Source: Deltaproteobacteria bacterium (GTDB lineage Bacteria > Desulfobacterota > Desulfobacteria > Desulfobacterales > B30-G6). From it: a DNA stretch of 43,351 nucleotides. The notes beneath the pieces were generated by a model. That model was not told the DNA's origin. It saw only the letters and a program-made list of their open reading frames with translations, and searched no databases. Below, piece after piece: positions 1 through 10,377 of this stretch. Position 1 is the stretch's first letter, and each line of letters begins with the position of its first letter. The DNA lies in contig JAHEIB010000003.1 in assembly GCA_024639645.1 (NCBI GenBank), positions 1-43,351 on the forward strand, written 5' to 3'. A program made the position numbers and the translations under genes.

Positions 1-1462
1 TGAAGTTGTGGGGGTCTGGATAATCGGCGCCCCATCCGATGATGAAAATGGGATAACGGAATTGACGGATGGCCGGCATATAATCTTTCCAATCCACATT
101 GCGAACTTCTATTTGGAATTTCGGATTCAAAGATTCGATATTTTCTTTCAACATCAGGGCCGCGGCTTCCCTCTCTTCCCGGCCGGTGTTGTGGGTGATG
201 ATCATCTTGAAGCCCTTTTCCCAGACCTTGCCTCCCCAGGCTTTTTTCATATACGCCTCAGATTTGTTCAGATCGAAAGCATACATGGGCACATCTTTTT
301 TATATGCCAGCCCCTTGATCAGGGGTGTTCCCGGAAGGGAGCCTAAGCCGTTGAGCACTTCTTTGAGAAAGGTATCTCCGTCATAGGCGTGCATGAAGGC
401 CTTGCGTACGTTGATATCACTGAAAAAATCGGGTGGAATGCCTTCACCATCCAGTTTCCCGCTCCCGATGCTGGGGTTGCCCGTGGGATCGATTTTCTGG
501 CAAAACAACGCGCCGGTAACCGCCAGCTGGGGAAGTTTTGTAATTTTGACGCCTTTCATGCCTTCCACTTCATGCAGAAAGGTCTTGCCCACATGGATAC
601 GGTCAGCATCGCCGGCCTTTAGCATCAACATACGGGTGGCGTGTTCGGGAACATATTTGACAATGGCTGTCTTGATGGTCGCTTTGGGGCCCCAATATCC
701 GTCGAACCTTTCAAAAACAAACTGCTTGGATGTTTCCCAGAGTCTCAGTTTATAGGGCCCGGTTCCATTGGCTATGGCGCGCAGGGGCTCTTTGCCTTCG
801 GCCGGCTTGTTGTATTTGGCGGCGTTGGCAATATTGCCGTCCCAGCATCCATTGGCCATGGCCCATTCCTTGTCAAGGACTGCGGCCGAGGAATAGCAGA
901 GAATACCCAGCAAGGGGGGATACGCTTTGGGCAGGTGAAGAATCACCTTGTCCCCCTTGGCTTCCACGGCTTTGTCAATTTTCTCGAAAATACCAGGAAC
1001 AAACTGGTCGCCATCGCGTGTGGTATCGCTGCCGGTGAGGGCTTCCAGCATCATCCACATGGGTCCACCCGCAGGGTCGCTGATCATGGCCCGCTTAAAA
1101 GAATACGCCACATCATCGGGCGTCAGATCACCACCTTCATGAAATTTTACACCCTTGCGAATGGTAAACGTATAGGTTTTACCATCGGCGGAAATACCGC
1201 CGTTTTCCACAGATGGTACCTGAGTGGCCAGAATGGGTGAGTATTGGTCGGTATATGGATCTTTGAAGAAAATCAGATTTTGATAAATGGTATACAGTTT
1301 GGCAGCGCCGGCATTGTCGTAGACCTTGGCCGGATCCAATGTTTCCACGGACCCGATATCTGCCAGAACAAATGTGTCCGGATTTTTCACCTGGGCATAC
1401 GTGGCTGTGACCCCCATGACAAAAACCAGACAAAGAACCAGGATGAATAATAGTTTTTTCAT
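1..1462 (-). CDS. ABC transporter substrate-binding protein, family 5 (peptide/nickel type), 3'-truncated by window edge
   Basis: Periplasmic binding component of a peptide/opine/nickel-type ABC importer (SBP_bac_5 family). The frame is open from ATG 1462 to base 1, about 487 codons, so the C-terminus lies outside the window. A signal peptide is visible: MKKL, a hydrophobic core, then a cleavage-like TYAQ near residue 24. Family landmarks follow: an LDPAKVYD segment near the mature N-terminus, a GKTYTFTIRKGVKFHEG segment, the DVAYSFKRA motif, and a YPDPHNF motif at the edge, which in this family lies in the last fifth of the protein. The ligand cannot be told from sequence and no permease or ATPase gene is in view. 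A promoter with TTGACA and 17-bp spacing lies about 70 bp upstream. Family assignment is firm, substrate unknown. Confidence 0.9.
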   Translation of the reverse strand, partial: MKKLLFILVLCLVFVMGVTATYAQVKNPDTFVLADIGSVETLDPAKVYDNAGAAKLYTIYQNLIFFKDPYTDQYSPILATQVPSVENGGISADGKTYTFTIRKGVKFHEGGDLTPDDVAYSFKRAMISDPAGGPMWMMLEALTGSDTTRDGDQFVPGIFEKIDKAVEAKGDKVILHLPKAYPPLLGILCYSSAAVLDKEWAMANGCWDGNIANAAKYNKPAEGKEPLRAIANGTGPYKLRLWETSKQFVFERFDGYWGPKATIKTAIVKYVPEHATRMLMLKAGDADRIHVGKTFLHEVEGMKGVKITKLPQLAVTGALFCQKIDPTGNPSIGSGKLDGEGIPPDFFSDINVRKAFMHAYDGDTFLKEVLNGLGSLPGTPLIKGLAYKKDVPMYAFDLNKSEAYMKKAWGGKVWEKGFKMIITHNTGREEREAAALMLKENIESLNPKFQIEVRNVDWKDYMPAIRQFRYPIFIIGWGADYPDPHNF

Positions 1463-1531
1463 AATATCTCCTTTTCTCTTTATGATTTAAAATCACATGG
1501 CCCAGCTATTTTAGGCCGGCTCTTATTTAAA

Positions 1532-1560
1532 TATTTATTAATGTTAAATGTTTGTGTCAA
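1532..1560 (-). promoter_or_regulatory. Candidate sigma70 promoter of the solute-binding protein gene
   Basis: On the minus strand a perfect TTGACA (1555-1560) is followed after 17 bp by TAAATA (1532-1537). The predicted start is near 1525, giving a leader of about 60 nt before ATG 1462. Seen in sequence, function inferred. Confidence 0.5.
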
Positions 1561-1754
1561 CACTAAATCACATTTATGTTGCGAAGTCTACATTTCATCT
1601 GCGAACTGATCATGGATTGACAATGGTGGGTGGTTTTGGATGTGTCGACTGTCCGTATGAAACCGGGAAAGTCTTTTTGTTTAATGGAATGAAATCACGC
1701 CAAAGCCTTTTCGAACGTCAAAAAGGCCTTGTTGGAGCTAAGTATGGCAGGTTA

Positions 1755-1780
1755 CGAGGCGACCACTTGAGGTCGCCTCG
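1755..1780. repeat. Perfect GC-rich inverted repeat downstream of hsp20
   Basis: Ten paired bases (1755-1764 with 1771-1780) around loop ACTTGA. It could form a stable RNA hairpin at the 3' end of the hsp20 message. There is no U-tract, so Rho-independent termination is unlikely; an mRNA-stabilising or protein-binding role is equally possible. Confidence 0.45.
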
Positions 1781-1852
1781 CAGTCGATTCGGTTCTTACT
1801 GTGCATAAGCGAGTGTTCACCCCCACAATTTGCCGTGGGACAGGTTCTGGCA

Positions 1853-2284
1853 TTATTGAACCGTGATCTGTTTGGGTTTGCTATCCACCGGTTTCAGAAT
1901 TTCGATCTTCAGCAGGCCGTCCTTGTAGGTTGCTTTGATATTCTCGGTATCTACATTCGCGGGCAGAGTGAAGCGTCTTTCAAATTTCCCATAAGACCTT
2001 TCCCGCCGGAAATAGTTGTCTTCTTCAATCTTATTGTCCGAGACCCTTTCACCTTTCAAGGTCAAAACCCTGTCTTTGACATCCACTTCGATGCCTTCCT
2101 TGTCCACACCGGGGAGTTCTGCTTTTAGTACGATGTGATCATCCTCGTCATAGATGTCCACTTTTGGATTCCACATCCAAAAAGCATCTTTCCGGTTGAA
2201 GTTTTGTGCTGGCAAGAAAAAATCATCCATGAATCGATTCATCCCAAGCATATCCCGCATAGGGTTCCATCTGATGAGTTCCAT
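1853..2284 (-). CDS. Hsp20/alpha-crystallin family small heat shock protein
   Basis: ATP-independent holdase chaperone of the cytoplasm that binds unfolding proteins during stress. The 143-aa length is typical. An N-terminal arm (MELIRWNPMRDM) is followed by the alpha-crystallin domain from about residue 40 to 132. That domain includes the LPGV turn, a VLTLKGER strand and the family signature around ATYKDGLLKIEIL. The C-terminus ends with an ITV motif, the IxI/V type tail that docks oligomers. The start is supported by a strong AGGAGGAG ribosome-binding site 6-8 nt ahead of ATG 2284. It is transcribed divergently from fumarase. A hairpin in its leader (2320-2342) could be regulatory, but no recognised ROSE or CIRCE element was found. 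Confidence 0.95.
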   Translation of the reverse strand: MELIRWNPMRDMLGMNRFMDDFFLPAQNFNRKDAFWMWNPKVDIYDEDDHIVLKAELPGVDKEGIEVDVKDRVLTLKGERVSDNKIEEDNYFRRERSYGKFERRFTLPANVDTENIKATYKDGLLKIEILKPVDSKPKQITVQ

Positions 2285-2319
2285 GATTACTCCTCCTGTA
2301 ATAAATTGTTTGTTCTACA

Positions 2320-2342
2320 AACCGTGTGCTTGGCACGCGGTT
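2320..2342 (-). promoter_or_regulatory. Hairpin in the hsp20 leader
   Basis: Inverted repeat AACCGTGTGC/GCACGCGGTT with a 3-nt loop, one G-T wobble apart from perfect, about 36 nt upstream of the hsp20 start. It does not include the ribosome-binding site, so an RNA-thermometer role is not directly supported. It may be an operator or an mRNA-stability element. Confidence 0.3.
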
Positions 2343-2590
2343 CCGAACCTGAACTTGCGGAGACGTGCTGTCTCCTTTGTCTTTCCCCCATTTTGGGAGA
2401 AGTCCAAGCCACCCGTTTCACTGGCGGTAGTTGACTCAACGCCGGAAGCTTCAATTGTCTTCCATTGGTCATTTGAACATAATTTAATTATCATACGGAA
2501 TATGTCAAATTAAATTTCATTACTTTTTATATATAATAGCTATAAAGTAATGAAGGCAAGGGCCACAAGCGGAAAGAAGCACAGGACAAC

Positions 2591-2618
2591 TTGACAAGCA
2601 TGCCGGAAGCGGTATACC
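2591..2618 (+). promoter_or_regulatory. Candidate sigma70 promoter of the fumarase gene
   Basis: TTGACA at 2591-2596 and TATACC at 2613-2618, 16 bp apart, about 66 bp before the fumarase start codon. Pattern seen in sequence, activity inferred. Confidence 0.45.
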
Positions 2619-2684
2619 GATGCTATGATGAAAGTGATTTTGACCCTATGCTAAAAACTTAATTTACCCTACAGGGAGTAACGA

Positions 2685-4298
2685 ATGACTGATTTTAAAT
2701 TTCAGGAAATGTTTCCGCTGGAGGAAGATACCACCGAATACCGTCTGCTGAGTACAGAGCATATTTCGGTCACCCCTTATGAGGGTGGGGATATTATCAA
2801 CATAGCACCGGAGGCCTTGTCTCTCCTTTCAGAGGAGGCCTTCAGAGACGTTTCCCATCTCATGCGAACAGCGCACCTTAAAAAGGTTTCCGAGATTCTG
2901 GATGATCCTGAGGCATCTGAAAATGACAGGTTTGTGGCGCTGGAATTGTTGCGGAATGCCGTGATTGCAGCTGATGGCGAATTTCCCATGTGTCAGGATA
3001 CCGGCACCGCCATCGTCATGGGGAAAAAGGGCCATCGTGTCATGACCGACGGCTCAGATGAGGCGGCCTTGTCATATGGTGTGTTTAATGCCTACCAGAA
3101 GAACAATTTACGCTACTCCCAGAACGCACCCCTATCCATGTATGAAGAACAAAACACGCTCTGCAATCTCCCGGCCCAGATCGAGTTGTACACCACCAAA
3201 GGGGATTCATACGGGTTTCTGTTCGTGGCCAAGGGGGGCGGGTCTGCCAATAAAACCTACTTGTTCCAGGAGACCAAGGCGCTATTGAATCCGGAGTCAT
3301 TGGTGGCATTTATGAAAACCAAAATGAAGATGCTCGGTACGGCGGCCTGTCCACCCTATCATCTGGCATTTGTCGTGGGGGGCACGTCCGCTGAATTCAA
3401 CCTAAAAACCGTCAAACTTGCAAGTGCCGGGTATTTGGACGGACTTCCGGTAGAGGGAAGTCCTGCCGGGCATGCGTTCAGGGACAGGGAACTCGAGCAT
3501 GAGATCCAGGCTTTATCTAGGGAACTCGGGATAGGGGCACAATTCGGTGGGAAGTATTTTTGCCTGGACACCCGCGTGATCAGGCTGCCACGGCACGGGG
3601 CCTCTTGCCCGGTGGGGATAGGTGTCAGCTGCAGTGCTGACCGCAATATCAAGGCCAAGATATCGCGCGACGGTATATTTCTCGAAAAACTCGAAACTAA
3701 TCCCGCGAGATTTCTTCCGGAAGTGACTTCCACGGGGGAGGCTGCCGTAGCCATCGATCTTAACCTGCCCATGACACAAATTCGAGCTGAATTGAGTCGG
3801 TACCCGGTCAAGCAACCCCTTCTTCTCTCCGGCAAGATCATCGTTGCCAGGGATATTGCCCACGCAAAAATTAAAGAGCATATTGATCAGGGCGGTGAGT
3901 TGCCGCAGTATTTCAAAGATCATATTATTTATTACGCCGGACCGGCCAAGACCCCTGCAGGATATGCATCCGGATCATTTGGTCCAACCACCGCGGCCAG
4001 AATGGATCCCTATGTGCCTGTTTTTCAGAAACTGGGCGGCTCCCTCGTGATGCTGGCAAAAGGAAACCGTTCCAGGGTTGTTACCGACGCATGCCGAGAG
4101 AATGGTGGTTTTTATCTTGGTTCCATAGGTGGACCGGCTGCCAGACTCGGCAGGGACTGCATAACCGCCATGAAGATTCTTGCGTACGAGGAGCTCGGCA
4201 TGGAGGCGATCTTTGAAATTACAGTAAAAGACTTTCCAGCGTTTATCCTGGTGGATGACAAAGGGAATGATTTTTTCCAGTCCCTCCTGAGCGATTAA
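2685..4298 (+). CDS. fumA: Class I (Fe-S) fumarate hydratase, single-chain
   Basis: Reversible hydration of fumarate to malate by an oxygen-sensitive [4Fe-4S] enzyme in the cytoplasm. The 537-aa length and single chain match the FumA/FumB type, in which the alpha and beta parts (separate in some anaerobes) are fused. The three cluster cysteines are visible at Cys103 (MCQDTGTA), Cys222 (ACPPYHLAF) and Cys316 ([13 protein letters not shown]), spaced like those of the E. coli enzyme. The C-terminal beta part starts near residue 350 and carries the [11 protein letters not shown] segment. The ribosome-binding site AGGGAG lies 6 nt before ATG 2685. It sits upstream of pyruvate:ferredoxin oxidoreductase on the same strand, both feeding central carbon metabolism, but the 165-bp gap leaves co-transcription unproven. 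Confidence 0.95.
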   Translation: MTDFKFQEMFPLEEDTTEYRLLSTEHISVTPYEGGDIINIAPEALSLLSEEAFRDVSHLMRTAHLKKVSEILDDPEASENDRFVALELLRNAVIAADGEFPMCQDTGTAIVMGKKGHRVMTDGSDEAALSYGVFNAYQKNNLRYSQNAPLSMYEEQNTLCNLPAQIELYTTKGDSYGFLFVAKGGGSANKTYLFQETKALLNPESLVAFMKTKMKMLGTAACPPYHLAFVVGGTSAEFNLKTVKLASAGYLDGLPVEGSPAGHAFRDRELEHEIQALSRELGIGAQFGGKYFCLDTRVIRLPRHGASCPVGIGVSCSADRNIKAKISRDGIFLEKLETNPARFLPEVTSTGEAAVAIDLNLPMTQIRAELSRYPVKQPLLLSGKIIVARDIAHAKIKEHIDQGGELPQYFKDHIIYYAGPAKTPAGYASGSFGPTTAARMDPYVPVFQKLGGSLVMLAKGNRSRVVTDACRENGGFYLGSIGGPAARLGRDCITAMKILAYEELGMEAIFEITVKDFPAFILVDDKGNDFFQSLLSD

Positions 4299-4445
4299 AT
4301 CAGTACGATAGCGGTTCTGATAAAATCGTAAAACGATTTCTTTGGGTCTTTACAAACCAGAACGATTGGTATAGTCTGAAAAATTCTTTTAACATGGCTA
4401 AAACATGATGACAGATGGGCCAGGTTTGCCTTTCTGGACCAATAA

Positions 4446-8015
<3,570 letters not shown>

Positions 8016-8040
8016 ACGGGAACTGCTTTACGAAAAATAC

Positions 8041-8065
8041 AAAATCCCCCTTTATGGGGGATTTT
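8041..8065. terminator. Bidirectional Rho-independent terminator
   Basis: Perfect 10-bp stem AAAATCCCCC/GGGGGATTTT around loop TTTAT, with A/T runs on both sides. It serves the plus-strand pyruvate oxidoreductase and, read from the other side, the minus-strand thioesterase, whose TAA stop (8064-8066) overlaps the edge of the stem. Confidence 0.85.
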
Positions 8066-8552
8066 ATATTTGGGATATCAGACAGGTGCTGGTAGCATGG
8101 GCATACAGTTTGTCATTTCCATCGAGAAGACGTCCTTCAACGGTAGCAATCTGTTTCCCGGCATGAATGACCTTTGCCCCGGCTGTTACGGGGCCTGTCC
8201 TGCTTTTTACCGGACGGATAAAATTGACCTTCAATTCCAGGGTGGAGCAGGCTTTGCCTGGGGGCAGAAGGGTCATAACGGCTGCTGTCATGGCTGCATC
8301 CAGTAGCGTGGTGAGCAGACCACCGTGAACGGTTGAGAACGGATTGTAGTGATATTCGGATGGGTTGAGTCCGCAAGCGGCCTGTCCGGCATCGATGCTC
8401 AGGATCTGATATCCCACCAGATGGGCTGCTGGCGGCGGTGCAATACTGCCATCCATTATGGCGCAAAGATAATCCAAACCACTGATGTTTTGCGTGTCTC
8501 TCGAACTGATCTGCGGATCTTCCCACTTTATCGTCCGTGTGCGTTTGGGCAT
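8064..8552 (-). CDS. PaaI/YbgC-type hotdog-fold acyl-CoA thioesterase
   Basis: Predicted to hydrolyse acyl- or aryl-CoA thioesters. The 162-aa product has the hotdog signature HYNPFSTVHGGLLTTLLDAAM near residue 67-87, with HGG and the Asp of LLDAAM at the active-site helix, then a beta-sheet segment ending in VEGRLLDG. The open frame extends upstream to 8795, but that part is low-complexity and repeat-derived. The start at ATG 8552 is preferred because AGGAG lies 8-9 nt before it and homologues begin near here. The enzyme is convergent with pyruvate:ferredoxin oxidoreductase. The substrate cannot be named. Confidence 0.85.
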   Translation of the reverse strand: MPKRTRTIKWEDPQISSRDTQNISGLDYLCAIMDGSIAPPPAAHLVGYQILSIDAGQAACGLNPSEYHYNPFSTVHGGLLTTLLDAAMTAAVMTLLPPGKACSTLELKVNFIRPVKSRTGPVTAGAKVIHAGKQIATVEGRLLDGNDKLYAHATSTCLISQI

Positions 8553-8876
8553 TGTAAGCATCTCCTGTTGCAACGACAATTGTCGCCGGGTTATTCTGAT
8601 ATAAAACCGGCACCTCTGGTGGAGACCCGGAAAGGTTCTACCGATCCGGTGAAAAATAAAAAGGAAAATATCGAATGTCGAACAAGGAATGTGAAATAAT
8701 GAAGTATTGTATAGCATAGATATACCGCTTGTCATAATAATGTTCCGAAAATAGGATGGCGGCATAAGGGTTTGTAGCAGAAAAACGGTCCTCAATCGGA
8801 ACGTTTTTCTGACAACCCCTATAAAATGATCTCATAAAGATAAACCAGCAACATCAAAAGGCACCGTCTGCAATCC
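8553..8876. other. Divergent intergenic region thioesterase/YkgJ protein
   Basis: This gap contains a stretch around 8651-8720 rich in TATCGAATGTCGAAC-like sequence, resembling intergenic filler repeats familiar from Desulfobacteraceae genomes (recognition from memory, not verified). It also holds a strong 14-bp palindrome at 8778-8811. A TATAAA-like box at 8820-8825 may belong to a promoter for the YkgJ-type gene, but no good -35 was seen. Confidence 0.4.
8778..8811. repeat. Strong inverted repeat upstream of the YkgJ-type gene
   Basis: Arms 8778-8791 and 8798-8811 pair over 14 bp with one mismatch (outer ten bases CAGAAAAACG/CGTTTTTCTG perfect) around loop TCAATC, ending 65 bp before the next start codon. 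It could be an operator or an attenuator-like hairpin. Confidence 0.45.
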
Positions 8877-9521
8877 ATGAAAAACAGACCTTCCCAAGCA
8901 AAGACGCAATGTATCCGCTGTGGTACCTGTTGTAAAAAAGGGGGTCCCTCCTTTCACATCCAAGACCGTCATCTCATCGAGGACGGGACCATTCACACAC
9001 GCTATCTTTACACCATCCGCACGGGCGAATACGTTCATGACAATGTTCAGGGACATCTCAAACCGGCCGATTCAGACATTATCAAGATCAAGGGCAAAAG
9101 CCCTTCATGGGAATGTGTGTTCTTTCAAAAAAGGGATAAGTCCTGCCGTATATATGACCATCGACCCCTTGAGTGCCGCTTGTTGAAATGCTGGGACACA
9201 CAGGATATCGAGGCCGTTTATGAAAAAGGCAGGTTGACGCGCAAGGATATTCTTGCCGGAATAAAGGGCTTGTGGGAACTCGTAGCCGGTCATGAAAAGC
9301 AATGCAGCTATGAAGCGATCTACCGTGCACTCGAGGATGCCGATGGGGTGTCCCAAAAACAGACCCGGGAGTCGATAGCCAATGCCATTCAATATGACAG
9401 GGCCATCCGGCAGTTGGTTCTGGAAAACGGCAATGTCACACCCGATATGATCGATTTCCTGTTTGGGCGGCCCCTCACGGTTACGCTCAAACCCACGGGT
9501 ATCGAAATGGATACCCTATAA
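8877..9521 (+). CDS. YkgJ family cysteine-cluster (CxxCxxCC) protein
   Basis: A 214-aa cytoplasmic protein with the YkgJ/UPF0153 cysteine pattern: CIRCGTCC at residues 12-19, then a CVFFQ segment and SCRIYDHRPLECRLLKCW near residue 95-106. These cysteines are proposed in the family to bind zinc or an Fe-S cluster, but no reaction is established. The C-terminal half is helical and specific to this group. ATG 8877 has no clear ribosome-binding site, and no better internal start precedes the cysteine motif. Its TAA stop merges directly into the palindromic repeat at 9519-9567. It is convergent with the nitrilase gene. Confidence 0.8.
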   Translation: MKNRPSQAKTQCIRCGTCCKKGGPSFHIQDRHLIEDGTIHTRYLYTIRTGEYVHDNVQGHLKPADSDIIKIKGKSPSWECVFFQKRDKSCRIYDHRPLECRLLKCWDTQDIEAVYEKGRLTRKDILAGIKGLWELVAGHEKQCSYEAIYRALEDADGVSQKQTRESIANAIQYDRAIRQLVLENGNVTPDMIDFLFGRPLTVTLKPTGIEMDTL

Positions 9522-9567
9522 GCAGTAAGCGATAAGCCCAAAGCAGCTTAAAGCTTACCGCTTATTG
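9519..9567. repeat. Palindromic TAAGC repeat between convergent genes
   Basis: Arms 9526-9544 and 9546-9564 form an imperfect hairpin built from TAAGC/GCTTA units. The stop codons of both flanking genes (9519-9521 plus strand, 9562-9564 minus strand) are made of the TAA of this repeat. It could act as a shared transcript end. It belongs to the family also seen at 13770-13815, 24690-24760, 28432-28494, 30580-30650, 39585-39645 and 41400-41445. Confidence 0.6.
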
Positions 9568-10377
9568 CGCATCGCTGTATAATTCCGGTCTTCTGTTGGG
9601 AAGGAAAAAATGCATGCGGTTGCTGCGGATAGTGTCAAAGGTCTCAGCTTTGAGATCCACGAGTATCATTGTCTCCCTGCTGCTGAGACTTTGTCCGATA
9701 ATGTTGCCGGCTGGATCCAATACCACGGCATTTCCAGGAAATGTGAGGCCCTTTCCGTTGTAACCTGTTTGGTTGCATGCAACCACAAAGACGCTGTTGT
9801 CAAAAGCCCTGGCAGTCAGATGGCGCATCCAGGACCGGTGTTTATCTATGGCCAGCCCCCTGGGGGAGGCGTGCGGCATAAAGAGGATTTCAGCGCCCCT
9901 GATGGCCATTTTCGTACTGAGTTCCGGGAAGTGCGTGTCATAGCACAACTGGATACCAAAAGCAGATTCTTTGAACGTAAAAATCGGAATCGTATTTCCC
10001 GGGCTGTAGATCTCTTTTTCGGGGGGTGCGATGTGACTCTTTCGGTATATTTCCATTTTACCATCCGGCATGGCAACCATGTGGGTGGCATAGATTCGGC
10101 CGCTACCTCCCTTTTCCGCCATGCCGGCCAAAACAAGAAGATCATTTAAAACAGCCAGATTGGAAAGTGCTTCACTGACAGGACCTGGAATCGGTTCCGC
10201 AATATCTGGAAGCACTGCATGGTTGCTGTATCCGGTAATACTCAATTCCGGAAAGCAGATTATGTCTGCGGCAGCCTTCCGGGCTTTCTTGACAAAGGTG
10301 GTGATCTTGTCCAGGTTCTGTTGGGTTTCTCCAACCCTGGCATTACAGACCACAACCGCGATGCGAAGATCTTTCAT
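9562..10377 (-). CDS. Carbon-nitrogen hydrolase (nitrilase superfamily)
   Basis: Predicted amidase of the nitrilase superfamily, hydrolysing a C-N bond of a small amide or carbamoyl compound in the cytoplasm. The 271-aa length is typical. The catalytic Glu-Lys-Cys triad is visible: Glu44 in FPELSITGY, Lys113 in YRKSH and Cys145 in QLCYDTHFPE. A conserved CNQTGYNG segment follows near residue 205. The ATG overlaps the stop of the upstream hybrid kinase by four bases (ATGA), so the two are translationally coupled in one operon with ahbA. Its stop codon lies inside a palindromic repeat. The substrate is unknown; omega-amidase or N-carbamoyl-type activity are possibilities only. Confidence 0.88.
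   Translation of the reverse strand: MKDLRIAVVVCNARVGETQQNLDKITTFVKKARKAAADIICFPELSITGYSNHAVLPDIAEPIPGPVSEALSNLAVLNDLLVLAGMAEKGGSGRIYATHMVAMPDGKMEIYRKSHIAPPEKEIYSPGNTIPIFTFKESAFGIQLCYDTHFPELSTKMAIRGAEILFMPHASPRGLAIDKHRSWMRHLTARAFDNSVFVVACNQTGYNGKGLTFPGNAVVLDPAGNIIGQSLSSRETMILVDLKAETFDTIRSNRMHFFLPNRRPELYSDAQ

Larger units (their letters stand above)
1463..1852. other. Intergenic region between solute-binding protein and hsp20
   Basis: This stretch holds the solute-binding protein promoter (1532-1560) and a perfect 10-bp inverted repeat with a 6-nt loop, CGAGGCGACC/GGTCGCCTCG, at 1755-1780. No T-run follows the hairpin on either strand, so it is not a classical terminator, although it lies about 70 bp past the hsp20 stop codon and could protect that 3' end. 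The short plus-strand open frame near 1548-1808 has no ribosome-binding site or family resemblance and is not called. Confidence 0.5.
2285..2684. other. Divergent intergenic region hsp20/fumarase
   Basis: About 400 bp separate two divergent genes. The left part is the hsp20 leader with the 2320-2342 hairpin. The middle (2470-2545) is very AT-rich. The right part carries a sigma70-like promoter for fumarase (2591-2618). No small gene is convincing; the overlapping short frames lack ribosome-binding sites or family features. Confidence 0.5.

Noticed and set aside
641-1240. 199-codon plus-strand frame
   Set aside because: Antisense shadow of the solute-binding protein, which has a signal peptide and family motifs.
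1618-1650. TTGACA at 1618 as a plus-strand promoter
   Set aside because: No -10 box at suitable distance and no plus-strand gene downstream.
4323-4339. AAATCGT/ACGATTT hairpin as fumarase terminator
   Set aside because: Short AT-rich stem with no continuous T-run; too weak to call.
8553-8795. Upstream 81-codon extension of the thioesterase
   Set aside because: The extension is low-complexity and repeat-like, and a good ribosome-binding site precedes ATG 8552.
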